64,000 nt of DNA, taken from Diplosphaera chodatii. Its lineage: Eukaryota > Chlorophyta > Trebouxiophyceae > Prasiolales > Stichococcaceae. The translations under genes and the position numbers were made by a program. Of this stretch, positions 9,857 through 20,531 are shown one piece after another. The stretch lies in NCBI GenBank assembly GCA_032358165.1, contig JAALGY010000020.1, forward strand, positions 1,984,001 to 2,048,000, in the 5' to 3' direction. The notes under the pieces were generated by a model. That model saw only the letters and a program-made list of their open reading frames with translations. It ran no database searches and had not been told where the DNA came from. The first letter of the stretch is position 1, and each line of letters starts with the position of its first letter.

Positions 9857-12541
9857 ATGGCGACGGATGGACCGCTCCCAGTGCCGAAGCCCGTGCCCAG
9901 AGACACGTGAGTGCCCTCAAGCCGTGCCGTGTCATTTGGTGTCCACGGACCGTTTGGGGCTGCGAGCGGGTCGCTGTCACTTTACGGCGTCGGGAGCGGG
10001 TGATGTCCTTCGGACAGTGGTCAGTAGCAGGGCAAACACCAACTGGTATGCAGCCGGCACGGGAGCCGGGCGCCCCCTGCACGTGCTGCCGACCCCTCAA
10101 GCTGTCTGTCAATAAATGCTTCGATGGCAGCGCACACACGCTTCAGACGACCCGTCATGTTAGATCTTGGGCTCTGTGAGCCGTGACGGCCTCATGCACG
10201 CCCCGCTGCGCCATGCAAGCTCGGCTTCGTCCAACATCTGGAGTGATGCTCGGGGTTCCTCCCTGCAGCGGCGACGAGGAGAGCGACGTGTCTGGCGGCT
10301 CCACGGGCGCAGCAGGTCGCGGCCGCAGCCAGAAGCGTGCCCGGGGCGGTGGAGCCGCACGCACTGCGAATGCCGGCCGTGCGCCGCGCTCGCATGTTGC
10401 CACTGAGCAGCGTCGCCGCGATCGCATCAACGACGGGTACACATTGTCCGCCTGCGTAATCTTGCGACTAAGTGGAGCTGCTGCATGTCTGCATCTTGAC
10501 AACAGGGTGGCGACACATGCTCTATGTGCCGCCGGATGACCGGATGGTGCATCGGGACGCACCTGTGAAACCCGTGTTGCGGACGACGTGCCCTGCAGGT
10601 TTGATCAGCTGCGGGACCTTATCCCGCACAAGGACAAGCTTGACAAAGCCGCCTTCCTGCAGAAGACCATCGACTACATCTGCCAGCTGCAGGTGCTGCA
10701 ACCCTCCATTTTCTGCAAGTCAGCTTGCAGCTCATCTACACCCCTCCTGAGGGCATGAGAATGCCTGTATCAGGGGCACAGCCTTGCTTATCTGCGGGCG
10801 CAGGGTGTGCTGCAGCAGCTGCTGGACATGGGTGTGGTGTCGACGCTGTCGGAGGACCTGCAGTGGAACATCCGCATGCTACTGCCCCGCCAGGTGTGGC
10901 CTCGGTCACACACACTCTGCAAGAAGGCAATAGCAATATAGCAAAGAGCCGCAAAGAACCGCGCACCGCACAAAGATCTTGCCCTGGCTCTCTGCGCGAG
11001 GTCAATGACAGCGAGCTCCTGCTGAACACAGTTGAAGGGTTGAAGAGTTGCCACTGCACGTAGGTGCTGGGCGGGCGGCCGATCGGCATGCGCCCCGACG
11101 GGCAGCCGCCGTCCTCCATCTTTGGACCGCCCGCGTGCAGCAATGCCGGCCCTGGCAGCGCCATGAGCGGCGGCATCCCCGCGCCACAGCCTCAGGCATG
11201 CTCTGGCTCGCACCTGTTTGCTCCCATTGTAACACAGGCCAGTTCAACGACTGCCTGCATTGGCCGCTGTCCCCGCTTGTGCTCGCAAGACAGCTGCTTG
11301 TGCGCATATTGTAGCTGAATGCAAGTGCGGCAGACTCCCTCATGCCCATGATGCACAGAGATTGCTGGTGCAGCCGGCGCAGCCGCAGCAGCAGGCGCCG
11401 CCGCAGCAGCCGACACTGCCGCAGCAACCACAGCAGGACCCGGGGCAGATGACGTACCTGCAGTCGATGATGAGCAGCATGACGCCAACGCAGCTGCAGT
11501 CCCTGTTCACCAGCGTCATTGGGGTAGGGCTGGCCTATCGCTCAGTGGCTTGGCTTACACATGTAGACAGTGCATGTGCAGACTAGGGTGCTGTAACATC
11601 GATGTCTGCATCCGGTGTGGGCATGCTATAGGTCCTGTGCTCACGATCCGCCATGTGTCCTTGTTGTAGCAACAGCAGCAGGCGCAGCCGCAGCAGCAGC
11701 AGCAGGCACAGCAGCCATTGGCACCTGAGCCTGCACGACCCATTGCCACCCCCTGGATGAGCCAGGTCAGCCTACCACCGGCATGAACACAATCATCTGA
11801 CCCCAGCACAACGCTTTGCTGGGGCAAAGAGAAGGCTTTATCGCTTCAGCCTGACTGTACTGATGCAATAGTAAGAGCAACGATGCATGGCTGTCATTCC
11901 TACACTCGAGCATGTGCTGACTGCTGATCGCAGCTGACTTCGGCGCCGCCGGCTGCATCGGGCGTGGACCCTGCCAACTTCCAGCAGCTGGCAGCCTGGA
12001 TCACCGCCACCGCGCAGCAGCAACAGCAGCAGCAGACACAGACGCCGCCGACTGCACAGCAGCAGCAGCAGGTGGGCTGCGCACCCCTGTGCTGACATGT
12101 TGCATGCAAGCATCACGAGCAACGTGTGCAACATCGAAGTTTTAGAGCATGCTGCAGCTCTTGTTGTGGCATGTGCTGTGCCCTTGAGGTAGCCACCCAA
12201 GTTGGCTTTGTTGCAGCAGGCACCATCGCAGGTGAGCGGCGAGAGCGGCGGCGGGAACACAACCCTGCCTTCCTGGAACCACCTCACCCAGATTGCGCAG
12301 GTGCGCCTTCATACACAGCTCCGCACCTGGTGCAGCGCTGTCTGAGCAAGCGGCCTGTGAGCGAAGAGCAGCCTCATCAGCAGGGTGGATGTTGGGTGGA
12401 GCTGCGAGTGCGTCATGCCCTGTGGCAGTGCAGCCAGTCCGAGCGCTGCTGGTGCAGGCACTGCAGCAGCAGGGCGCGCAGCGGCAGGGCAGCAGCGGCC
12501 CCTCGCCGCTGGGCTTCATGCGGCCGCAGAACAACGCCTGA
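9857..12541 (+). CDS. bHLH transcription factor, BIM-like, with glutamine-rich C-terminus
   Basis: Nuclear DNA-binding protein. Ten exons join in frame to 374 residues: 9857-9906, 10269-10436, 10599-10692, 10804-10893, 11064-11195, 11359-11523, 11670-11765, 11934-12071, 12217-12300, 12434-12541. The basic region SHVATEQRRRDRINDG carries the His-Glu-Arg pattern of CACGTG binders; helix 1 is FDQLRDLIPHKDKLDK, helix 2 AAFLQKTIDYICQLQ. The closest plant relatives by motif are the BIM proteins that partner BES1/BZR1, which share the ATEQRRR and DKA-FL patterns. An acidic leader (GDEESDVSGG) precedes the domain; the C-terminal half is Q/P-rich with several CAG-coded runs and contains short ordered-looking pieces (TYLQSMMSSMTPTQLQSLF). 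The start ATG opens a 50-base exon ending in GTGAGT. The intron 11196-11358 uses a GC donor. The exon 6 start (11359 or 11374) and the last acceptor are the least sure points. Confidence 0.9.
11374..11447 (+). repeat. CAG/CCG-rich tract coding for Gln/Pro run
   Basis: Imperfect CAG repeat within the bHLH gene encoding a Gln/Pro run (QPQQQAPPQQ...). A second CAG run opens the exon at 11670. Confidence 0.7.
12014..12071 (+). repeat. CAG repeat coding for polyglutamine at an exon end
   Basis: CAG-rich tract coding Q-runs on both sides of a TQTPPTA spacer, ending exactly at the GTGGGC donor of the bHLH exon 11934-12071. Such tracts vary in length between strains. Confidence 0.7.
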
Positions 12542-13113
12542 GTGGCGCCAGGTGTCGGCGCACACTTGGACGCAGACGCCCATCGATGGAGCCGGCGCCT
12601 GGCGCTGCAGTTGCGCGGCATAGCGGTGGCGAAGGGCCACAGCGGGTGGGCGTGAGCCGATGTTGCCATGGCTGTCGTGGAAAGGGTCAGTAAGGGTGGG
12701 AAGGGGCGCTAAGGGTGACATGCGGGCTGAGAGCATTCCGCAGACTTAAGAGCAGGTGGGCAGAGCATGGGCACCTGCTGAGGCGCTGCCTGCGCTGCGT
12801 ATAGACCATGTAGGTATGTCTCGTGGGGATGCCAAATAGACGCGTTGTTTTCGCAAAGGGGCATGGGGCACGATCACGCAGGTGCTCTGCTAATGGCAGC
12901 TTGCAATCCTGTTCTGACTGCCCCCCTCACTGCCTAGCATGCTGCAACCGTAGCCGTGGATTACCGTAGGCCCTTCCTGATTTCGCATGTCCTTCATGTT
13001 TCTTACTGATGCTTGGATGGACTGCCTCTTTGCAGTGGTTTACTGTGGTCTGTTCTGTTAGGATTATGCTGATGCCAGTCAGCCATGTAAGTACCTAGCA
13101 GCATTTGGTGCAG
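12542..13113 (+). other. Intergenic: bHLH 3' region and leader of the next gene
   Basis: No supported frame. A strong donor-like sequence GTAAGTACC at 13087 follows a short ATG-led frame (ATG near 13066), but the implied intron before the exon at 13114 would be only 27 bases, which I consider too short. Confidence 0.35.
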
Positions 13114-14468
13114 GCCAAGAAGGCCACCCTCTCGAAGCAGGCCACCCTTTCGAACTTCATCAGTATTGGTAGGTTGCAGCTTGATCGGACGGTCTCCAGT
13201 CATTTCAGTACTGGGTCTCCTCCGGCGCTGTGGGACGGTGTTCGCCGAATGTCTTCGCCAGTATACCAATTTGCAACATTGCATACGCACTGAATGGCGA
13301 CTGCGTACTCAAAAGATCAATCTTGCAACGTGTCTGGCAGTGTTGCCAATTAAATGTTTCTGCAGATTGGTCACATTTGCACTAAGCTGTGGCAGTCTGG
13401 AGATTGAGCAGGCTTGCGGACCAGTAGCTTGAGCAAGTCAGTGACGTAAGGTTCTGACGTGTCTCTGGACGCTTGATCATCCAACTATCACTCACCGCCA
13501 GTTGCCCCGCGTGCCCGGTCTGCGGCAAGTTTGCGCTGTCAGGCGTTGCAGGAGGCGCGTTGCGGTGCCCATTCCCTGATACCAAGCGGACGTCCGGCCC
13601 AGCTGTAAACCTCGCATCTGAGATCACGGCAGGGTCGCCGGCAGGACTGCGCAGCGGCACAAGCCTGGCGGCATGCCGTCAGCCGGTGCATGGTCGACAC
13701 TCATAGGCTTCGGCTTGATGACGCTCGCGGCACACACCGTCATAGCCAGTGAGCGCTTCGCTGCTTTTCTTTGACCGGATCTGATTCATCGCACTGCCGT
13801 CATATTGGCGACATGGTGAAACGAAGCGCTTCCGTGAAAGGTGCAGGCGATCGTCCTGCACTGTCATTCGGAGTGGTGATCAATGTCAGGTGCCTGCCTG
13901 CATGCAGGCCGACAGCAGGCGAAGCTAACGCAGCAGGATTCCGGCGGGGTGCCGCTTGCTGCCGGCGCCGAGCTGGTCGCCGCAGTTGTGCTGCTGCTGT
14001 TTGGTGAGGGTGCCAGCAGATGCATGGCGGAAGTGGGTCTGCATCGCAGTAGTAGCTGATAGGCGCACTATCTCAATTGGTGCATGGATACGGCCTATGA
14101 CAACCATGCACTCACAGCTGAACTTTCAGCTCTGACCTGAACACAGGCAGCCTGCAGCTGTCGGGCACGTTCAAGCCCATCAGCGCCATCAACCCCGCCA
14201 GGTGCGGCGTTCGTGGCTCGGCATCAACGCGTTGCCACGGAGCAGGACTGCCCGTCCTCGTCGATAGCTCTCCCTGGCTGCGAAGTGGTCATCACCCAAA
14301 CTGCAGCACCACCAACTCGGAAGCCCTGAGGTTGCTTGCGTCACATACCGCAGGGGGCTGCAGACGCACAACTTCCGGCCGGACTTCATGCGCTTCAACC
14401 ACCGGGGGCAGGTGCTGCCGCGCGTGCTGCCAGAGGGCCACCCTGCAGCGGCGCTGCCGGCGTCATGA
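13114..14468 (+). CDS. Unrecognised small protein with PIP-box-like motif and Cys cluster (5' end missing)
   Basis: Five exons chain in phase to 165 residues: 13114-13172, 13502-13685, 13919-14003, 14147-14201, 14354-14468. The first piece reads KKATLSKQATLSNFISIG; QATLSNFI resembles a PCNA-interacting (PIP) box, although the last aromatic is missing. It is followed by CPACPVCGKF and, further on, LRCPFP, a possible one-zinc cluster. The C-terminal exons encode SLQLSGTFKPISAINPAR and LQTHNFRPDFMRFNHRGQV, which look conserved rather than random (G/C at third positions) but match no family I know. A stop lies just upstream of the first exon in frame, so an upstream exon with the start codon is missing. 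A DNA-replication or repair accessory role would fit a real PIP box; that is inference only. Confidence 0.5.
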
Positions 14469-15050
14469 GGTCTCTACGCCTGTTAGCGGTTTCACATTAT
14501 AGGGCTGCACTTGGCTTGTGATGTCGGGTTTTGGCCAGTAGTCCTTTGAGCAGGGTCTTTCAGAACATATATTCAGATCAGTTGAGGTAGGCAGACGCAG
14601 GGAGGCCAGAGCGCGCAGCCCATTTACAGCGTCAAGTTGACCATGATCATATCGCAGCAGTGCTCAGCACATATTTTCCGACCTCCTAGCTGCCAACACA
14701 CAGTCTTATGCCTCGCACACCGGCGTGAGCAGTGTGTCCTCACAAGCACCTAATCGAGCAACGCCACCACCTGGTCAGACGGAATGGCGGTGTTACAGTC
14801 TTCCGCCCTTTGCCAGCAGCCATGTGGAAGGACATGGTGCAATGCTGTCAGCCACGGCACGCGTAGCGTCCACAGCGGCGCACACCCTTCCTCGTCACCC
14901 TCTGCAGGCAGCAGACCAGACATTGGTCACGCATCACATGGCGAACTGAGCATTGTATCTAAGTTATAGCCAGAAGTGCATGGCTTTACCCGCCTCTGTA
15001 CCACCTCTGTTGTCACCAGCATGTCGTGACCCGGCCCTCCCCCAATCACA
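14469..15050. other. Intergenic between convergent small genes
   Basis: I see no coding signal, RNA gene or repeat in this stretch. Confidence 0.4.
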
Positions 15051-15433
15051 TCAAGCCCATAATCGGCCTGAGATGAAGGGCACCTTGGCAGGCAGCTTGC
15101 TGCGTCGTGTTGGCTTCTTCCTCGCGGTTGGTGCCCTTGGCTTGGGCGCTGGCTTGGCTTTGACCGATCTTCGGGGCTGCACCGGTTTCTTGGGCTTGGT
15201 GGTGCGCCTCGGATGGCGGCTTGCGGCAGCCCTCGCGGCGCTGGTGGGACATCTGCGTGCGCCGCCCTTGCACCTGCAACCAGTGCCGCTGACTTCACTT
15301 CCACATCTTCCAGCACAGCCTTGCTGTACTGTGTGCAGTCTGCGGTGGCATTTGCTAAAGGCTTGATACTGATCTTGTCAGGGCCGACCTGCAGAGGCCG
15401 CAGCTGATCTGGCAGGAGTTCTGCACCCGCCAT
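15051..15433 (-). CDS. Hypothetical short basic protein (Lys/Arg/Pro-rich C-terminus)
   Basis: Two exons on the minus strand, 15433-15330 and 15273-15051, join through a 56-base GT-AG intron in phase to give 108 residues. The N-terminus (MAGAELLPDQL..., VGPDKISIKPLANATADC) is ordinary; the second exon is strongly basic, with TTKPKKPVQPRR, SVKAKPAPKPRAP and ARKKPTRRSKLPAKV, ending ISGRLWA. That frame has G/C-rich third positions whereas the two other minus frames do not, which is why I prefer a spliced model to the long unspliced frame. The tail resembles linker-histone or nucleic-acid-binding tails in composition, but I find no domain. The plus-strand frame here looks like a hydrophobic protein only because it is the antisense of the Lys/Arg codons. 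Confidence 0.45.
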
Positions 15434-15936
15434 TGCACTGTGCAGCATGAAGCTCCATTGTTGGCTGCAACCTGCAATGCAGATGGTGCTAACGCTCCAC
15501 ATCTTGATAAATAATGACATGACCAGTGGTGCCCTCATTCTGTCGTTGCTTTATATGTCTCAATGATATGCATACCCAGGCAGAAGGAACATTTTCAGGC
15601 AGTGCTGTTGTCGGTGTCACTGCCACGCTTGCTGGCCACACACACATCAGCTTGCTCACCAGCAGAGGGCAAGACGCCATGCCAGGCCTTGGCGACACAT
15701 CCGTACAACTGCTGCATGTGTAACTATACCTGTACCCCCTAGGCACTGCCTCGATGGACCCGCCTGCAGCCTGCATATGCATTAACGCTGTGCCTCTCAG
15801 CAAATCATACAGACGCTTGACTTGCCGAAAGGCTGCAACGCCCATGCTTGCAGTGTGGAGTGTGTCAACAGTGTATGTGAGTCATGTTCGCCTGATGCCA
15901 GTACTACCATAAGCACCGATATATTGATTGCCAGGA
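15434..15936. other. Intergenic
   Basis: Promoter side of the small basic protein gene and 3' side of mannanase-1. No coding signal recognised. Confidence 0.4.
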
Positions 15937-18900
15937 TCATTGGTGCCGCAATCCAGTGTTGCCCAATGTCTGCACCTGCAGCTGAAGGCGGTACTGCAGC
16001 TCCTTGATCGTCGCGGTGCCGCCGGGACCGCTGTAATGGAAGTCGTACAGTGCATACGCTGGCGGCAGCGCAGCGAATGCTTCCCACACCTGTTGGCTCA
16101 TGCACGCAATTGATATGGGCGCAGCACTGGTGCAGTTTGCCATGTTCACGCTGTGTGGAAACATCGCGGATGTCCAGATAGCAACTGCCCAGGTTGTGGG
16201 TGCAGATGGCTGACAAACGGATGTCATGGGAGTTTGTATCATATGTCATGATCATCGCTGCCTCACCAGGGTGCCAGCAACATGGTGGGCCGCAGCTGCA
16301 CCCGCCAAGCTGCATAGCGCATAAAGCCAGATCATGCTAGGTGTGCATTTTACTGAAGCAGCGCAATGCAGGGCTGCAGATGGCTGCACCCTAGGGCATG
16401 CTGGGCAGGGCTCTGCTATTCATCATGCATGCAGGCACGCGAGTGCCTGCAGTCATTACTCCTCTGACATTACACGCATGACGAGGTGCAGCAATGAATC
16501 TCCGCAGGCACCTGCGGATCAGGGTGTCCCGCGGTGTGATGTAGACCCGTTGGCTGCCATACTCTTCCATCAGCAGCGGCTTCCCCGCTGAGTGCGCCAA
16601 AGCAGCACGATCACCTGCGTGATCAGGACTGATGCAAGGGCTGTGCCTCTGAGGGCAGACGGTGCACCCGTCGGAGTGTCTGTAAGAAAGCAACCCTTCG
16701 ACACTGCAGGAGGCATTGTGCAGGGTCAAGAGCGGATCATTGCGCTGCATACCTATCCATCCTTCGTTGACCCAGTCGAAAATGCCGACGGGGATGTAGG
16801 CATTATCGGCTGTGCGACAGGCAAACACATCTAACTGTGGTTGTGCTGGCATCACCACATAAATGTATAACTAAGCATCCTGCGCATCACGACTGCTGCA
16901 GGGGGCAATGAGACTCACGGTACACATGGATGGTGGCAAAGTCGATGGTTGGGATGTACAGGTTGCGATTGAAGTCCTCTCCTGCGGGACAGTTGCATTG
17001 TTATCTCCGCTCAGATACTAGCAAGCATGTGCAGTCACTGAGCTACCGTGCATATGAAACAGCATGCAGAGTTGTGCGCCTGGCCTGTGCGCATACCTTT
17101 GTAGCCAGTGTTCATCCAGTTCTGCCATGGCATGGTGATGTTTGCGTACGGATCATAGACACCTGCAGGCCACAGCTGAGCTCACAGCACGGCAAGTGTG
17201 TGACGCCACACTGTGTGGCCTTTGCATGCTGGACATGCCTGGAGTGCCTTGACACCCCCCTACTTGCCCAGGGACGCAAGCTGTCTGTGGCGAACCTCAC
17301 CTCTAGCACGGTACCCCTCGTTGCCGCCTGACACCATCTGCTTCACACGGAGTGTGTTCTTTAGATAGCCAGACATCTCAACCTGCAATCAGACCACAGC
17401 AAGCTTGCTGCAGAATGCTGCTACGACCGCACAACAAACAATCGCCTCTGGACCTTTGGCATGCACATGCCGCAAACTCAGTGGCTGGATGGCATCTAGC
17501 AATTCTGAATTTGATGTGCGCTAACTGGCTGCACCTGCCAGTTGTACAGCAATTCGCCAGCTACAAGACCACGATCCATCTCGTAGTTGTCGGACGTGCT
17601 GCATATGAGCACATTGATTCAGCCACTATGACGATCTGCATATCATTACTACAGTATGCACATGCACATGCACAACCAGCCAGGCCGTTTCCATTCAGAA
17701 CTGTTCTGGTCATGGCAATGGCAGAACATGAAGTCGGATGACAAGCAGGATACCCACTGGCATTCGTTGCACAGCTCCCATGAGAAGATCGTGGGGTCGT
17801 CAGCATACTTCCGGCCATTTACGGTGTTGACTCTCTGCGTTATTTTGGTCAGCTGCAGGGTAGGCGCCCACACCATGTTCTTGCTTTGGCAGGGTGGCTT
17901 CTTGATGCAAGTTCAAAGGCCAGTGCTGATAGTGCTGATACATAGAACATGGTCATTGCACTGGGATACTCCCAGGCGGTAGCATGCATGCATGCACTGC
18001 AGTGACATGGCACCCACTGTAAACACACCCAGTTCTTATAGGCGGTGCGTGGTCTGGGGTCGGTGTAGAAGGCTTCAAGTGGCGCATTGTGCCCGATCGT
18101 GTTTTGTATGTACCTGTTGCACAGCATCAGGTCTCAATGTTGGACCATGGCTGTGTCCTGTGTTTGGTGCCCAGCGCTTGCTCTCGACACTGAAGTCATG
18201 AGCACCAACACTTAGAGGTGCATACCATTCTATGCCCCCCATGTTGTGCCAGAAGTTCACCATGGTCAGGATGATGCGGATGCCAGCCTGCGCTTGAGAT
18301 GCAGAGGTATCTTTCACAAGCACAACTGACCAGCCGAGCCTGCGCAATGCAATGCCGCCTGTCACGACACGTCAGAGTGGGTTGCCACTTGCCCTGTTAA
18401 CAGGGCGCCACTATGACACGTACCTTTGACAGCTCGTCCAGCACAAGATCAAAGCGCCGAAGAGCCGCCTCGTCGTACTGCCCAAGCCGGTGTTGAATGG
18501 GGTACTTGGTCTGTTGTCGCGTGCCGTAGCCATTGATGTGGCCCCAGCACCTCAGCAGCTGTCAGCACACAGAGCCAGCTGCCTTGTCGGCCTGAAGTGC
18601 TGAGCTTTGACAGGCCAGCATTCCTCTAGCATACCAAGGTGTACTGATGTGTACTCACCCGCACTCCGTTCCCCCAGTGGATGTAGATCTGTTGCCGCAG
18701 CTCCGTGGCTGTGTACATCTCAATCATCATGATGTTGTACCTGCAGCAGCAACACTGTGGGCACGTCAGCAGCCATGCCACAATACAGGGCGCCAGAATG
18801 TGCACAATGTGGTGTACACAAGGAGGTGCGGTGCTGCCCATCATGTGCATACCATGATGTTCCCGCGGGGTAAATGACGATGCCCCCCAGCACGAAGTTG

Positions 18901-19792
18901 CCTCCACGCGCTTGTACGATGTTGGCTGTGCCGCTGCTGATAGGCGTATAGGGTGAGTGTGCAGCCTCGATGCCCGGATGCAAGTTGCTGCCTACCTTGG
19001 GCCCTGCACACAGAGTGAATGGCAGTCGAGCAGCCTACTGTACACAGAAGTCTGTCATCAAATGCAGCCACAGCGCATGCAGTCAACACCTCAACCTGCT
19101 ACATATGGCCGCCCTGCAGTTTGCATGACATTTGGATGCTGGTGGTGATAACTGCTCTCATGACGGCAACACAGCGGTCTTACCAATGATAGTGTTATTG
19201 CCGGCGCCGGGGAAGTTGATGGCGCAGCGTTGCGCACCGTCTTCAGGCGGAGCTTTCAGCGGCACCTAGCACAGGGTAACTTGCGCTGAAATGAGGATGT
19301 ATGGGTGCGTTTCAGCACCACGCGCCCACTTTAGACTGTCAATCGACTCATCGTATGCTGAACGTGCTCGGGCCACAGCAAGCTTGCGCTACATGGTACA
19401 GCAGTGACCTGAGCAGCTGCTGCTGGGTTTTGCAACAGGGTTTGGAAGTCGATCGGGACGCCTTCAGCCAGAGCTTGTCTGACTCCGGACAGCGGTGCGA
19501 TTCTGGCTGTGGCATCGCTGCCATCACCCTCAGCCCGTGCGCTGACAGCATTTGCGCTGACAACATCTGCGGCGCCGCCACGGCTGCCGTTGGTCGGCTG
19601 CGACACCTTGGCTACACGCCTGACGTATGCTGCAGTGATGTTAGGCTGTCCTTGCGCAGCATCCAGTTGATGCTGCGCCTGCTGGGCTGTTTTAAGTTGC
19701 TGCAGAATGTCAGCAGTTGCCTGCGCCACTGCGGGCTGCAGTATTGTGGCTATCAAAGCAACCACCAACACCACTGTCACTGGGCTCATCAT
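15937..19792 (-). CDS. Secreted mannan endo-1,4-beta-mannosidase (GH5, subfamily 7-like), mannanase-1
   Basis: Cleaves beta-1,4-mannan, probably of the alga's own wall. Sixteen exons keep phase, 568 residues: 19792-19409, 19265-19184, 19003-18853, 18740-18659, 18558-18424, 18287-18226, 18113-18029, 17852-17758, 17598-17535, 17382-17301, 17162-17097, 16981-16919, 16809-16753, 16614-16512, 16309-16267, 16089-15937. A signal peptide (MMSPVTVVLVVALIATILQ, ending AVAQ) opens the long first exon, followed by about 100 Ala/Gln-rich residues not typical of the family. Family motifs: FVLGGIVIYPAGTSWYN, VNFWHNMGGIEWY, DDPTIFSWELCNE with the acid/base Glu, PTIDFATIHVY, and KPLLMEEYGS with the nucleophile Glu, then GTLVWEAF. 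The start is the first of two adjacent ATGs before the signal peptide. A paralogue lies at 62.6-64 kb. Confidence 0.92.
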
Positions 19793-20531
19793 CGTTCCGG
19801 CCGTGTCTGCAAGCACATCCTGACGTTTATCTCTCCATACGGTGGCGTGCATGCAAGGTGGCTTGCATGCATGCGTCCAATCAGCAGACAAACGATCGAC
19901 TGCCGGCGGGAGCACGGCATGGCATACCTTCAGCGTCGCTTGACAAAAGTTGTGATGACCAGGTCTGATGTCGGCACTGGCGTCACAATACGCGGCAGGC
20001 CCCTGCTTGCAGCCTCAGTTGGGTTGGACGTGACTCATCAAACCGAGAATTTGTTGGGAGCCGTCCTCGGGTCGTGCACATGTCAGACGACGTTTCTAAC
20101 AGCACATTTCATGTCACAATCATGTAGCTATCAATCTGCACACAGGCGAGCCGACTGTGACAGTCCTGGCACAGCACGTCGTTGCTTCCCAGGAGGGTTT
20201 TGCTTCGGCCGCGACATTGCACCACCATGAACATTGTTCCTGCGAGCCTCCGGCGGCAATGGCACATCATGCATGGTAATCTATACGAAATCGTGACCCA
20301 TGTCGTAGTGCATTCTCCCCACAATGCGTTGCTCAGATGCACTCCAGACGCACCCCATGTATGGTGCTGTTCCCGAGCAGTCGACACAACTATTGTAAAG
20401 CTTCTCATGATCGAATCTGCGCAACATGCGCGCTCAGAGCGAGTGGACACATCGACGCTCGAGCGTTGAACAGCAGCGCAGAGATGCCATGGTGCGCAAC
20501 AATAATCTGGTGTGAGAGCCAGCGAAAGCTG
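19793..20531. promoter_or_regulatory. Mannanase-1 promoter and ODA1 3' region
   Basis: Lies between the mannanase-1 start and the stop of the ODA1-like gene, both on the minus strand. It should hold the mannanase promoter and ODA1 3' UTR. No coding signal or clear motif seen. Confidence 0.35.

Noticed and set aside
13066..13113. Start exon with a 27-base intron for the PIP-box-like gene
   Set aside because: Donor is strong but the intron would be shorter than any other in the window (the next shortest placed one is 56 bases).
15067..15366. Plus-strand frame that reads like a membrane protein (Leu/Ala/Gly-rich)
   Set aside because: It is the antisense of Lys/Arg/Pro codons of the minus-strand gene; the minus frame has the better codon bias and splice sites.
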